A stretch of DNA of 64,000 nucleotides from assembly GCF_000004075.3 (NCBI RefSeq), contig NC_026655.2, positions 18,647,489 through 18,711,488 of the forward strand. The letters run 5' to 3'. Below the pieces are notes generated by a model. That model was not told the DNA's origin and made no database searches. It was given only the letters and a program-made list of their open reading frames with translations. This stretch comes from Cucumis sativus. Its lineage: Eukaryota; Streptophyta; Magnoliopsida; Cucurbitales; Cucurbitaceae. This document shows, piece by piece, positions 23,201 to 39,559 of the stretch (within the stretch, counting starts at the first letter, position 1; each line of letters starts with the position of its first letter). The position numbers and the translations under genes were made by a program.

Positions 23201-24340
23201 GATGACATAGAATCTCACACTATTAGTATTTTGTTTGATGCTTTGATGCTTAAGTGCTATTAGTGTTAAAGTGGTATTTAGTTTAAACATGAAGAAGACT
23301 ACAAAACCTACGTGGTGGGGGTGCTTCTTTATTTATACTAGAGTGGATATTCCCTAGAAATCTATGTTAAGAGGTATTACAATGTTAACGGGGTTATTCA
23401 AGAAAGGTTAGATAACTGGTTGCTTGGGACTTGATTATCAAACTCAGTGAGATGTATATGATCCTTTTTCACTTAAGATGTTCAAGCATGTTATACTTCT
23501 AGAATTAAGTTTGCATGTTCTATAATGGTTGTTATAATAACAAATAACTTAATTAGTTAGTTTGTTGTATAAGATTGGGAATGCATATAAAATCTCAATG
23601 TGTATAGAGCTTTTAATGCAAAACAAATGTGATTTAATTTATTCTTAATCATTGTATCTCTTACCTGTTCTGGATTGGATTTTGAGACTTTCAAATATAT
23701 TATGTACATACATACATATATACTCTCTCAAAAATTGATTATTTGGATCGAGGCATTTCCACTTTGTTTACTTGGGCTCACCAAACTCTTGGGCCTCAAT
23801 ATAGTAACCCAAACCAAGGTTTTCCAAGTGGGCCGGTCCGGGTTATAACAAAAAGAAAAACTATAATCTTTTCTCTACGAAAGATAATGAACAAAGAAAG
23901 TTAATTGTAGAACAAGAAGAAAAAAAAAGCTCAAGATTTTTGGTTAAAATATACTCTTACAACATCTTTGAAAATAGAAGTAAAAGAAAAGGTAATAATT
24001 GTTTTATTTTAATAAAAGACATTATCTCGAGTGCGATCGAGAGAGACCGAGAAATTTCATTACTTTAATGAATGAAATATATTAATATAAGACTTTTAAA
24101 ATTAGAAAATAAAGGTTACGGCGTGATTCGATCATTTGCTATTTTCTTTAAATTTTCAACAAAAACTTCATATATGTGATGCATTTGGCAGAGAGATCGG
24201 AAACTTTTTTAATTCTTTTGAAAGAATGTCGAGCTCAATTTTGATCGAAAAAACAAAATTACGAGTTTTAGAAAAACGAAGTTAGTTTTCAAATATAAAA
24301 AGAAAATAGTTGGAGTTTTGTGAATTTCCCATCTGATTCC
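20300..24340. other. AT-rich intergenic region upstream of the phosphatase gene
   Basis: No gene is supported. The region includes a (TTTTA)n microsatellite at about 21640-21668 and long AT-rich stretches. A segment near 23290-23340 with a TTTATTTATACTAGAG stretch may be an old LTR fragment. Three TGGGCY motifs (about 23772, 23796 and 23829) lie some 550-620 bp before the phosphatase start and may belong to its promoter. Confidence 0.5.
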
Positions 24341-24392
24341 CGCTAATAAATTGGCAAAGGCCTCAACACTTTATTTTATTCTGTTGTGTTCG

Positions 24393-27300
24393 ATGCTTCA
24401 ATTTTTGCAAAGCCCCTCTTCCACTCCAACAAGACTCTTTCAACACTTCATACGTTTTCCCAATTCCAATATTTTCCGTTCTTCTCAATTCCAATTCCCA
24501 AATCGCACTCCAATCACAGTTTCAATGGCTACTCTCTCCCCCGACACTTCTTCCGAAGGATCCATTACTCACGTTATCTTTGATATGGACGGACTCTTAT
24601 TGGGTAAATTTCTCCGTTATTATTGTGTTTTCATTTCCTATTGTATTATTTCCATCTTTCAGATCTGTTCCATCATATTTCCATATCCTTCTCTGCTGCT
24701 TCTTACTTATTTATTCTATTTTGGTTCGGCGTTAACACTCATCCTATAAAGCTAAATTATGTAATTAAATTGAAAGTTTGATTTGATCACCACTTGATTA
24801 AACTGGGCCTGAATGCTTTTTCGGTATAGCATATGATGTGCTTGTTTAACTGTTCTACTAGATCTGCATAGACTTTGTGTTAAATTTTTATGAACTAATT
24901 GGGAACACTTCTGCGGCAGATACTGAGGGGTTTTACACTGAAGTACAAGAGAAAATTCTGGCTAGGTATGATAAAACTTTTGATTGGTCACTTAAGGCAA
25001 AGATGATGGGCAGGAAAGCTATAGAAGCTGCTCGGGTCTTTGTTGAAGAGAGTGGGATTAGTGATTCTCTTAGTCCGGAGGATTTTCTTGTGGAAAGAGA
25101 AGACATGCTACGAAGCTTGTTTCCGCAAAGTGAGCTTATGCCAGGTTAGTATTAGCACTTTAGATGCTGATGATCAAGTTTCTATAATTATGTCAGATTT
25201 CACTCTGTTTGTGATAATTTTGAGAGAGATGCCAAAGCAAACCTCAACGATGTTGTGAATGAAAAATGAAAATGATGTCTTACAAGGGATTTGAAATTTT
25301 CCAATGGATTTTGCCTAAATCTGAAAAATGATTCGGAGAAAAGTACATTGATTGATAGTACCTTTTATAGCGAGGCAAATTTTTATGGTGAACAGTTAGG
25401 AAATCATTTTAGAAAGCTATACATTTGGAAATGTTTTTATCTGATGATTCTTCATGCACTGTAGTAGGACTGAGTTGTGAATTACATTCTGGCTTTCCAA
25501 ACAAAGGGATGTTATTTTTTGAAGAATGAGGTAAAGGTTGGATTTTTCCTATTGAAGCAGAGTCTATAAATGTTTGTTACCCTTTAGCTGTAAGTTCTAC
25601 TGTAGAAAGAGGGAGTTTTCCCACTTTGAAAATAGAAATGGAATGAGACAGGTCATGTTTGATTCCCCCTTGCCCTTAACTTACCAGTTAACTGCTTACT
25701 ATTGCATTCTCGCTTAAGCTTTCTCTATATGGTTGATTACTTTATTGGATTCTCGAGACCCCTAATCTTTCCTGAGAACTGGTTCCACACCGTTGTTTGA
25801 TAGATGGGGGTATACTTTAGATTTATTATGCTGTTGCACCAACAAAATAACAAGCCTCAGGTATTGTTTCAGCTGAAAATGATAGAAAGTTCACTTTGTT
25901 AACATACCAAACTTGAACTTTAATTAGACATAGATTCTTTTCAGGATTTTTAGTTCAATAAAAGCTACCACTTTCACAAAGTCTCGTACCAAAAAGAGGA
26001 AGAAGAGGTGAGAGAAAAATGGGATTTGATTGAGTGGAGGGTTAAGATGAACATATACTTCAATAGAGTAGATAGTTTTATATTACTAAAAGAAAAAAAG
26101 AACAATGATCGGAGATTTCGATCTGGGCCTCTTAGACAAGCAAATCTCACTAATTTGCAGATTTATTAACATTCGCCAGTTCCTACAAAAAGTGGAATAT
26201 AATATCTTCTACTTTTAAGATGAGAATAGGGACTAATTAAGCTAAGCGTATATGAGAGAGACAGGTCTCCCACACATGGAAACTTGATGCTTAGCTTAAA
26301 GTCACTCCATCCTTTTTCTTAGCCACCTGACAAATTTAGCTCAATTCCTCTCACTAGATCACCTGTTCTTAGATATCTGTGCTTTCTTTCCACTCACCAG
26401 CTAGTGGTACGACCTCACTTAAACAATATCTGTTCTTGTGGTTTATGTCTGAATTAATATTTTTCATTATCATGAATTGCTTTCAGTTAACACCATTTTT
26501 TCCTATTTATTGTAGGAGCTAGCCGGTTGATCAGACATCTTCATGCAAAAGGAGTACCATTTGGCTTGGCCACCGGGTATATTTAATTTTATATGATATT
26601 TCATTGCTTGGCAGATTTTCATATCATGAATTCCAGCCATCTTGTGCAAATCATTGTTCCTTGTCTTTTTTGTAGTGTTTGTATCTATACCTTTATTATC
26701 TGATAATTCTCAACAGATCTCATAGACGTCATTTTGAACTTAAAACACAAAGACATGGTGAACTTTTTAAGTTGATGCATCACATTGTTCTTGGTGATGA
26801 TCCAGAGGTTAAACAAGGGAAACCATCGCCGGATATATTTCTTGCAGCTGCTAAAAGATTTGCGGTATGGCTGTAACTTCGAATTAAACTCATGGTTCAC
26901 TCTTTCAGTTACTAGCATTCAAGTGCTTCCCTTTTCTTTTTCTTTTCTTTTATCATACAATTTGACGATGGCTATGCTACATTTTTTAAACAGGATGCTC
27001 CAGTGGATGCGGAAAGAACCCTTGTTTTTGAAGATGCCCCCTCAGGTGTTCTTGCAGCTAAAAATGCAGGAATGTAAGTTGTGGAATTTAAAGTTTTAAG
27101 CATTAATGTGTTTACTATTTTAACATTTTGACAACACCAGGAAAGTCATCCCCCAATTTGTTTAACTTTACCTCAATAGCCTTCGCAGCACCTCATGTTT
27201 TCAATTAACACTTGATCTTTGATAGTACATACCCACCTTAGTTTTCAATAATTTCTTTGTTTTTTGGATAACCAAAGTTTTCAATGTGAAGTATATTGCT

Positions 27301-28337
27301 GTTCCATATTGATCCTATGGTGGAAAATTGATACTTGCGGTACCAAACCAACTCCTTTGAATTGCTCGTTTTTCCTGTCCCATATTGAATCTTGCCTCTT
27401 TTCTTCCTTCTAATTCTAATTAGTGATTTCTAATAAATCCAAACCAAATGCAATGTCAAAACTCTTCATTTCAAAATTCCATTCATTCTGGTCTATATAA
27501 TTATACAATGTAGGCAATTGTTAAGGCTATCAGTACTCGAGAACTCATTGCTCTATAAGAAGTACGAAAATTTTAATTCCATTTCGTTCTCTTTTTGGTT
27601 GATAATTTCAGTTTATGGTTGTGAAAGATTGATTTTGACTAACATCTCAAACTCTTGCCAGTGCTTTCAGCTTTGCATATTCTGTATTTTCAAAATAGGT
27701 TTCCTTAATTTTAAAACTAAAATATTTTTGGGTTCTGCATTATTGTCTAAACTCAAATATGCAATTTCTTTTGAAGATGATCTGTTAGTTTCAGAATCCT
27801 TTATAGGTTTACTGGGAAAACAAATGTATTCAAAGATTGATTAAATTATACTTCTAGACCTTCAACCTTTCTCCTTTTGATACTTGTCCCTATATTCATA
27901 TCAGTCCTTTGTATTTTTGTAAATGTTTCAGTTTAGTCTAACTCCAAATTATAATTAGAATCTGACATAAAATCATGTAGCAGTGAGCACCTCAACTTTC
28001 ATATGCATGCATATGACATATAAAGGTGCCTCATACGCATTGTCATAGGTTGGAATTATGACACAAACCTAAATCAATATGTTTACAAAGTACAAAAACA
28101 AAAATTGAAGTAACAAGGAATAGAAAATAGAATCATAATTTGATTGTTACAATTCTGATTATTGCAATGGAGGCTGAAAAACTTGTGTTGACATTGATAA
28201 TCAGGAAGGTAATTATGGTTCCAGATCCAAGGTTGGATAGTTCTCATCATGGCAATGCAAATCAGGTATTGAGTTCCCTCTTGGATTTCAACCCCAAGGA
28301 ATGGGGTCTGCCTCCTTTTGAAGATTCAGAAAGCTAG
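24393..28337 (+). CDS. GPP1: HAD-family phosphatase, glycerol-3-phosphatase (GPP)-like
   Basis: Six exons, all in frame: 24393-24603, 24920-25144, 26516-26576, 26717-26864, 26994-27073 and 28205-28337, giving 285 residues. HAD motif I, DMDGLLLDTE at residues 64-73, spans the first splice junction and supplies the nucleophile Asp64 and acid/base Asp66. Motif II is GLATGS, motif III lies in QGKPSPD (Lys) and motif IV is VFEDAPSG. The cap region follows motif I, as in the beta-phosphoglucomutase/HDHD1 subfamily. Plant relatives hydrolyse glycerol-3-phosphate; animal HDHD1 acts on pseudouridine 5'-phosphate, so the substrate should be held open. The first ATG gives a 44-residue N-terminal extension rich in Ser, Phe, Arg and Pro with few acids, resembling an organellar transit peptide. 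A second in-frame ATG at 24525 (MATLSPDT) would give a 241-residue cytosolic form. Intron 2 is long (1.37 kb). A run containing AATAAA (about 28655) may be the poly-A signal. Confidence 0.92.
26237..26299. repeat. Inverted repeat within phosphatase intron 2
   Basis: TTAAGCTAAGC at 26237-26247 is the exact reverse complement of GCTTAGCTTAA at 26289-26299, and the 41-base interior has its own GAGAC/GTCTC pairing. It could be a tiny MITE relic or an intronic hairpin. No target-site duplication is clear. Confidence 0.5.
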
Positions 28338-29626
28338 GTCCTCACATTGGGTTCATGCTGCTGAGATACAAAACTCACCATTTCAATAGAATGGTTAGAT
28401 TCTTTTTCTCCACATTTCAAGAGAAAGGCTCCCATCAAGTTATTTATTAGTTTGCTTGGCCTTTCTTGCCTAAACTATGAACATTGATTACCAATTTCTA
28501 TGATTGAAATGGGACTAATGTTGCAGTTTCTCCTTTTTGACTTGCTTATCTATTGATCTTAACAGAGAGATGAATCTCAAAATTGTTGTAATTGTTGATC
28601 AGAATCTCACATTTATTACTATTATTGTTATTACTTTGGTCTATTTGTTCATATAATAAAACTAAATGTATTCGGCTAAAATGAGCTTAGTTCAGTTCGA
28701 ATTTCTCTCGATTTTTTAATTTATTTATTTAATCATTTGAATGTTGTATTTTTGTGCAAAATGTTAAACTTAAATATGAACAACATGAAATAAACAACGA
28801 TATCAACATGAAATAAATAACGATATCCTAACGATTGAATGAGATACAAATATGAGAATATTGAGATTTAAATTAAACTAATATTTGGAGTATAGAGATT
28901 TGAACTTTCGACTATGCTGAATCTAACGGTACGATAAAAAATAATGATAAATTGATGAAATATATATAAATATAGCAAAAGTCACCGTCTATCGTAATAC
29001 AAATAATAATTTTTCATTATATGTCTTAAAAAAGAGTTAAAGAAAACCAAAATGCCTATTCTTTAAATTACTTTTAGACAGTGACATTTTGTCGTCTTTT
29101 TTAATAGAAATGTCTATTCATTCTTACATGAATGTCAACCGTGTAAAATTTCTTTTATAAAACAGGATGTACCAATGAAAATTTAATACAATGCTCCAAA
29201 CAAAGAAGCATGAAAGATGTTATGTGTGGAAAGGGAAGGGAGCATGGTGGTAGGTGGAAGTTCCCAACTATAAAGGCAACTTGGCATTTAGGCTCACCTT
29301 CATTCCATCAAAACACACACACCCACATAATACTCAACCAATAAACCAACGGCCAATTACACACCACGTCGGCACTTACATTTCTTGGTTAGTTGTTGTG
29401 TTGAGATCTCTCCACCACATATGCATATTTTTAGTTTAACTACTTCCTTCGTATCCAACCTTACATAATCCATCCATCAAGTCATTAAAGATTTCAATCT
29501 TTCTTCTTCAACTTGAATTCATTTGATGTAATATATTTCCACCCACAAATACAAAGTCATAAATTAGAGACGTACCACTCACATATTTCTTATTTAACTA
29601 TTTTGGTTCATTCTATATAACAAAAA
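28338..29626. other. Spacer between phosphatase gene and tRNA gene
   Basis: The first 300 or so bases are the phosphatase 3'UTR. The rest is AT-rich. A short patch near 29225-29410 has promoter-like features (ACTATAAAGGC at about 29268, then a CA-rich leader-like stretch) but no open frame or splice chain. A reversed B-box-like motif (GAGATTTGAAC) near 28888 may mark a SINE fragment. Confidence 0.45.
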
Positions 29627-29698
29627 ATCAGAGTGGCGCAACGGAAGCGTGGTGGGCCCATAACCCACAGGTCCCAGGATCGAAACCTGGCTCTGATA
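29627..29698 (+). tRNA. trnM-CAT (initiator): Initiator tRNA-Met (CAT)
   Basis: A 72-nt cloverleaf without intron. The 7-bp acceptor stem pairs ATCAGAG with CTCTGAT, so the first pair is A1-U72, an initiator hallmark. The anticodon stem GTGGG/CCCAC (29652-29656 with 29664-29668) contains the three G:C pairs typical of initiators, and the loop CCCATAA holds anticodon CAT at 29659-29661. The T-stem CCAGG/CCTGG encloses ATCGAAA, with A in place of T54 as in eukaryotic initiators. Internal A and B boxes serve as the Pol III promoter. A TATATAA stretch lies about 13 bp upstream, as often seen for plant tRNA genes. It begins cytosolic translation by delivering Met to the 40S subunit. One D-loop base (GCGCAACGG) seems to differ from the usual plant form GCGCAGCGG, as I recall it. 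Confidence 0.96.
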
Positions 29699-29720
29699 TT
29701 GAGTGGCTTCTGCAGTATCA

Positions 29721-29810
29721 TTTTTATGGAATACAATCTCACCATGGAATCGAATATGGGTCACGTTTTTATGGAATACAATCTCACCATGGAATCGAAT
29801 ATGGGTCACG
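29721..29810. repeat. Perfect 45-bp tandem duplication (2 copies)
   Basis: Copy 1 at 29721-29765 and copy 2 at 29766-29810 are identical and directly adjacent, each beginning TTTTTATGGAATACAATC. They begin 22 bases after the tRNA gene. Identity implies a very recent duplication. Confidence 0.95.
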
Positions 29811-29834
29811 TGCTTGATGTTTACATGCTCCATT

Positions 29835-30026
29835 TTTACAGTGACAACGAATCCAATTGGGAAGACAAGCGAATTAGTAAACAGAATTGTGAGTGAGTGA
29901 GAGAGAGAGAGAGAGAGAGCACAAAGTATGTTTACAGTGACAACGAATCCAATTGGGAAGACAAGCGAATTAGTAAACAGAATTGTGAGTGAGTGAGTGA
30001 GAGAGAGAGAGAGAGCACAAAGTATG
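29835..30026. repeat. Nearly perfect 96-bp tandem duplication with (GA)n tract
   Basis: Copy A at 29835-29930 and copy B at 29931-30026 have equal length. They differ only in the GTGA/GA tract, where one position changes. Each starts TTTACAGTGACAACG and ends GCACAAAGTATG. The repeat lies just beyond the 45-bp duplication. Confidence 0.95.
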
Positions 30027-30399
30027 AAGACAAAATTGGAAATTATTTGATCCGTTTAATATTACAGCAAAGTATATATGAATTTGAAGTTTGAACCATA
30101 TTGTTGGTTGATACAATAACACTAAGAGAAACGAGAGCTCTAACTAATGACAAACTACATTCTGTATTTTATAAATTACAAGAACAAAAGAATCCTTCAT
30201 GTTTAGCTGTAGATCAAAATGGGGAGATAGAAAAGAAGAGAATTCCATAACCTCTGCCTCGCTAAGAAGAAGACCCATCAAAAGTCTCAATCCAAGTGAT
30301 TGACATAGGAACCTCAATAATAATTTAATTCAACCACATTTACTTTTTTCTTATTAATTATTATGCCTTTCTGGAGATCACATGGGTTGAGCAGTTTTA

Positions 30400-35054
<4,655 letters not shown>

Positions 35055-35094
35055 GATGGAGTCCGAATCCAAAGAAACTTAAAAAACCTCACTG

Positions 35095-35141
35095 GAATCC
35101 GGTGGAGGATATGACCAAGGAATTAAGAAACCACCGGAATC
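35095..35141 (-). promoter_or_regulatory. Predicted hairpin in the CPR 5' leader
   Basis: GAATCCGGTGG at 35095-35105 can pair with CCACCGGAATC at 35131-35141 over 11 positions with one central mismatch, leaving a 25-base loop. The stem is GC-rich in an AT-rich genome and ends about 41 nt before the start codon. A third related block (CCGGAACTCCGGTGG) lies at 35204-35218 and can fold on itself. A stem here could slow scanning ribosomes; this is inference. Confidence 0.5.
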
Positions 35142-35290
35142 CGGTTAAGAATGGGAGTAACAGTATGGAGTGAAAAATGTGAATAGATGCAGTGAAGAAT
35201 AGGCCGGAACTCCGGTGGAGGAAGGCGGTGGCAGAAGAGGTGGTGGTTGTGAGTTGGCGTTGAGAGAGAAGAAATAAGAGAAGGGGTGTG

Positions 35291-35296
35291 TTTATA
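35291..35296 (-). promoter_or_regulatory. TATA box of the CPR gene
   Basis: TATAAA on the minus strand within CCAATATAAACAC. It would place transcription start near 35262 and give a leader of about 200 nt. That leader is pyrimidine-rich and has no upstream ATG in the part I read, so the main start should be used efficiently. Confidence 0.55.
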
Positions 35297-36990
35297 TTGG
35301 AAGGGCAAAGAAGCGCGTGAATGAACCAACGCCTACCAAACCCGACCAGTCAAACCCACCTAACACCATACTTTTAACCATGGTTAACGTAACCTTCCTC
35401 CCCTCCACATTTTTTAAATTTTTTATTAATAACTGTTCCAAACAAAATTCCAACTTTTTTTTTTAATTGCCCAAAACAGGAAAGAAACGAATTAACTTCG
35501 TTTTTAGGCATCACAAATACCCAAAAAAAGAGGGGAAAAAAACCTTACATAACCCATGACTACAAAGTTTTAAATTATTATAGGTATTTGCACCCAAAAT
35601 TTGTTCCAATGGTCGTCCAATGAGGTACATTAATGCCGTTTCGAAAGATGGTTAATCAAGTTATAACTTTAAAAGAATTAGAAAACTTTAACCGATCTCA
35701 TAAGAAGTTAAGGAATCGTGTTCTAACCGACTTCAAACTCTTCTATTTATAAAGTTCTCAATCAATTTTGTAAGCTTGAGTTTGGGTATTATCTAGCACT
35801 TAAGCTAAAATAAGTCTATTTCATAATTAAAACTTAAATTTTAATATCTAATTGAACCAAAATAATTAATAAGATCGCATCTAGACTTGTCAATTTGCTT
35901 CTCTAAAATCAATTTGTGTCCCACCAACTTTTATTTAGTTTCAAATTTAATTATTTAAAATGAGTAAAGGATACATTATGTTATAAAATTAAAATAAGAA
36001 AAAAATAATCTCATAAAAGTGAGGGATCTAAAGAGGAAAGTCTCCTATCATAAGAAGTTGCAATAAATAAATAATATTGAAGTAAAGTTAGTCGCAATTC
36101 CTACCCCCACATACAATTTCTAATATCCAATCTAAACATTCAATAAATGCATTCAATAACCGACTAAATTAAGCCTTTTCAAACATATTTCAACAAAAAC
36201 CTACTTTCTCATTTTTCTCTAAACCCTTAATGCATGTTTCTTTAAATCCCTAATCTATATATTTAGTGATTATAATGCATATATTATCGCATGATAATAA
36301 CCTTAGTAGACAATTTTGGTTTTGGATAAAATTTCTAAGTTATTTCGTCACTCCAAATTGATTGTGAATGATGTGTTAAGTAGTTTTTTTTTGTAAGGTT
36401 CTTGTTAAAGAAGTTTTTTTAATAACATTCAAATTGGGGTTCTTGTATTGATATTCTTTTTGTTGCAAATGTTGTAAATATTCAACATTTTTGTTACGTC
36501 GTTGTAACTTTTGCAAATGTTGATATCTATCAATCAATGATAGTTAATTATAAATTATAAATTGTAAGAGCTTAAATGTCAAAATTCAATATTTCATTTT
36601 TTCTTGAGTTGAGTATGATCCTAACCTTAGCATTCTAATTCGAATCTTTTCCCAATAGACAATTCTCATACTAATTGCACCATTAAAAACCATTCAATTA
36701 CTACTCTAATTATTTTCATATCATTTAATTTTTGCTCATGATTGGATAACATTTTACTCTATCATCTCAACTAAATTTTCTCTCTCACTGCAAAAAGTTC
36801 GGCTCAATAACAACATTCAATCGTTTGCTAATTGATTAAGAGAATGAATATAGATGAGTGAAAATGCAATTGAATTCACAAATAATTTGTCACGTGGTTA
36901 ACCATCAATCCAAATTCAATTCATCATGAAATTATTCAACACTCAAAGCTAAAACAATCATCTATTTATCTTCCAACAATCTAGCATATT

Positions 36991-37440
36991 TGTTAGAATT
37001 TGTGCTCTAAACGTGTGGTTTGTGTGTAAACAACCCGTTTATTTAATAAATAAATGTCATACATAACTAAAATTCAATAAACTAAAAACTAAGTTATTGG
37101 CGGAAGACAAGAGAAGTTATTTAATGAAACTTAAACAGTATATGGTTGACATACTGGTGATCATATATGACTCATTTCATAGTTGTTACAAGTGATTGGA
37201 TTTGAATTGATTTGATATAAAACCATATCACAAAATGAACTTGATTCAAATCATTTATGTAAAGACATGTGAGTGAGGGTATTCAAACAATGAGATGGTA
37301 TAAGACCGAAACACGGAATATATAATATATTCTTGTAACAACCATTAACTGAAGGGATTAGTATTTCAAACGATACTACATGTAACTCATCGTCTCAAAT
37401 CCATGTGAGTTACAAACTTCTACTTACAGGGATCAACCAC
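36991..37440 (+). mobile_element. LTR-like remnant, possibly truncated
   Basis: The segment begins TGTTAGAATTTGTGCTCTAA after ATATT and is less AT-rich than its surroundings, with a block near 37265-37440 (GAGTGAGGGTATTCAAAC, later ACATGTAACTCATCG). From memory this resembles LTRs of cucurbit retrotransposons. I cannot find a matching CA end, a target duplication or internal genes, so class and right end are guesses. Confidence 0.3.
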
Positions 37441-39559
37441 TAGTTTATTTTTTTTTTTTTTTTTGGTATAGACAGTAACCAAAATCCCATCATTCCATGG
37501 ATATTAGAATTCAGACCTTATAAAGAAAATTTTTCCTTTCGTCGTGTTTCACGTTGCTAAAAAAAACTCAATTTGTAGATCCCTTTCCTTTTCCCCTCAA
37601 CCTCCCATTATTCTTTTTTTAAAAAAACAACAACAACAATAATTAATATTAAAAAAGATCTACGGTTCTCATTTGATTTCATCACTTTTCTAAATAAACC
37701 ACAACCTCTCAATATGCAGTTTTCCTATAAATTATTAATTATAATTGAATTAGATATTTATATGACACGTGGTAATAATGTATTATATATATTTATATCT
37801 TCAAAATTCTTATATTAAAAACCTCTTCTTTCTATTGGACCATTCTCAAGTTAATATATATATACATATATAGAAAATCCTAAAATCTCAGTAACTTTGA
37901 TGATTCTCTTAATTTGGGTATAAATAGATTGTTTATTCAACAATGGCGTCAGCGTCATTCTTTCTTTCACCATATGTACACTGATTAAACCAATTTTCTG
38001 TTCTTCCACCACATTAATAATTAGTCAGATTCAACAACTAAATTTTGGATATAACAATGGACGACAAATTGAAATCCTCCTTGATTAAAATTTGTATTGG
38101 ACAATTATATTATTTGGCTTCATCAATCATCATCCATCCCATTCCCAGTTACAAACAAAATAGCTAAAATAGCAAGATTGTGTAATTGGCTACTTAGCTT
38201 ATACATTTAGAATAATGGATTGTGAACCAATTGGTATTTGACACGTATGAATTGAGAGTAAATATGGAAACGACTTTAAACCTATGCGTTGTAAACTACA
38301 GCTTATGTGTATGTCAGATTACCAAATATATGTTGTTAATTAGCCTGAATCACATCAATATTAAATATAATATGGGATTAGTTTGGTTAATGATGATTAG
38401 AAAATAATTATATTATATTGTATTGTATTAATGGAGCATTTAATCGTTTCACAATTTATAGTAAATGTTCCGAAAGAGGAGGTAATGCCCCTTTGCATGT
38501 AGGCTTTCTTCTAAGAAACAAAAACACGAAAAGACGTGATTTCAAAGTCGTCGTTCTATTACCAATCAATACAATTGAGATTTGTTCGTCGTCCAAAGCA
38601 ATAAACAAATAACATTTTTGGTTATTTTCTAAACAACACAAATTAGTAAACTTTTTGTTTTTTATGTAATTTATTTTTAGATTGAAATTTTAAAGTATAG
38701 ATTCATTACAAATTTAAAAACCATTTCAAAAACATAATCGGCAATATCGACTAAACGTATTTGTTGAAATCGATAATCTTAAAATAAAAAATAGAAGTTG
38801 AGTTTTCTATCAAATAAATCTTTTATTTAATTTTACTATAAGTTTCTATCTTTTAGTTTTTGTTTAAATTTATTATTGAAACATGTTTCAATGTTTACCT
38901 TTTTAACTTCTATTTTTTACTATTTTCTATTTAATTAAAATAATTATAATTAAATTTTAATTTAAATCTTAAATTCATAGCTATTTTAAATTAATTGACA
39001 TTAAAAGTATAAATTTTGAAATCTATATATTAAATTAAATTAGTTTGACACAATAACAATATTATAAAACCATACCTAGTATTAAATTGAAATATGAACT
39101 TAAATCATTAAAGAATAGATTTCGTGTAGTAACCATTTCGATCTTTTAGAAAAATCTAAACCTATTTCATCTTCATCTTTTACTATGAAATTACATCTTT
39201 ATTTTAGTAAAATCGAATTCTTAACCAAATTAAAAAGATAAACAAATTTTACAATATAAAAAGGATCCTAATAACAATCTATTATGAACTAAATGTTACA
39301 TTTAATTAAGGAAAGATTAATCTATTCTTAATAGGGAAGGAAAAAACTCATATCTCTCCCATATTCTTGAATAATTAATATGCTATAAGACTAGTTCATA
39401 TCATACAATTTAGTTTTAATAATATTGTAAAACACCATCACATTCACATGAATTTGTTAAAATAAACTATAGAAGTATATGTATGACCTACTAATACTAT
39501 ATATACGTTAATTATAATATATGTACGTCAAACTTAATATGAATTTAAGAATAGTCAAT

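Noticed and set aside
27518-27844. 108-residue open frame in the phosphatase gene
   Set aside because: It lies in intron 5; the sequence is Phe/Ile-rich intron translation, and exon 6 joins directly to exon 5 in frame.
29254-29439. Small open frame after a TATAAAGG sequence before the tRNA gene
   Set aside because: The start codon lies upstream of the TATA-like box, and the protein has no recognisable feature. The promoter-like look is noted only in the spacer entry.
29834-30030. Direct repeats that could suggest a repeat array such as CRISPR
   Set aside because: There are only two adjacent copies with no spacers, in a plant genome. It is a simple tandem duplication.
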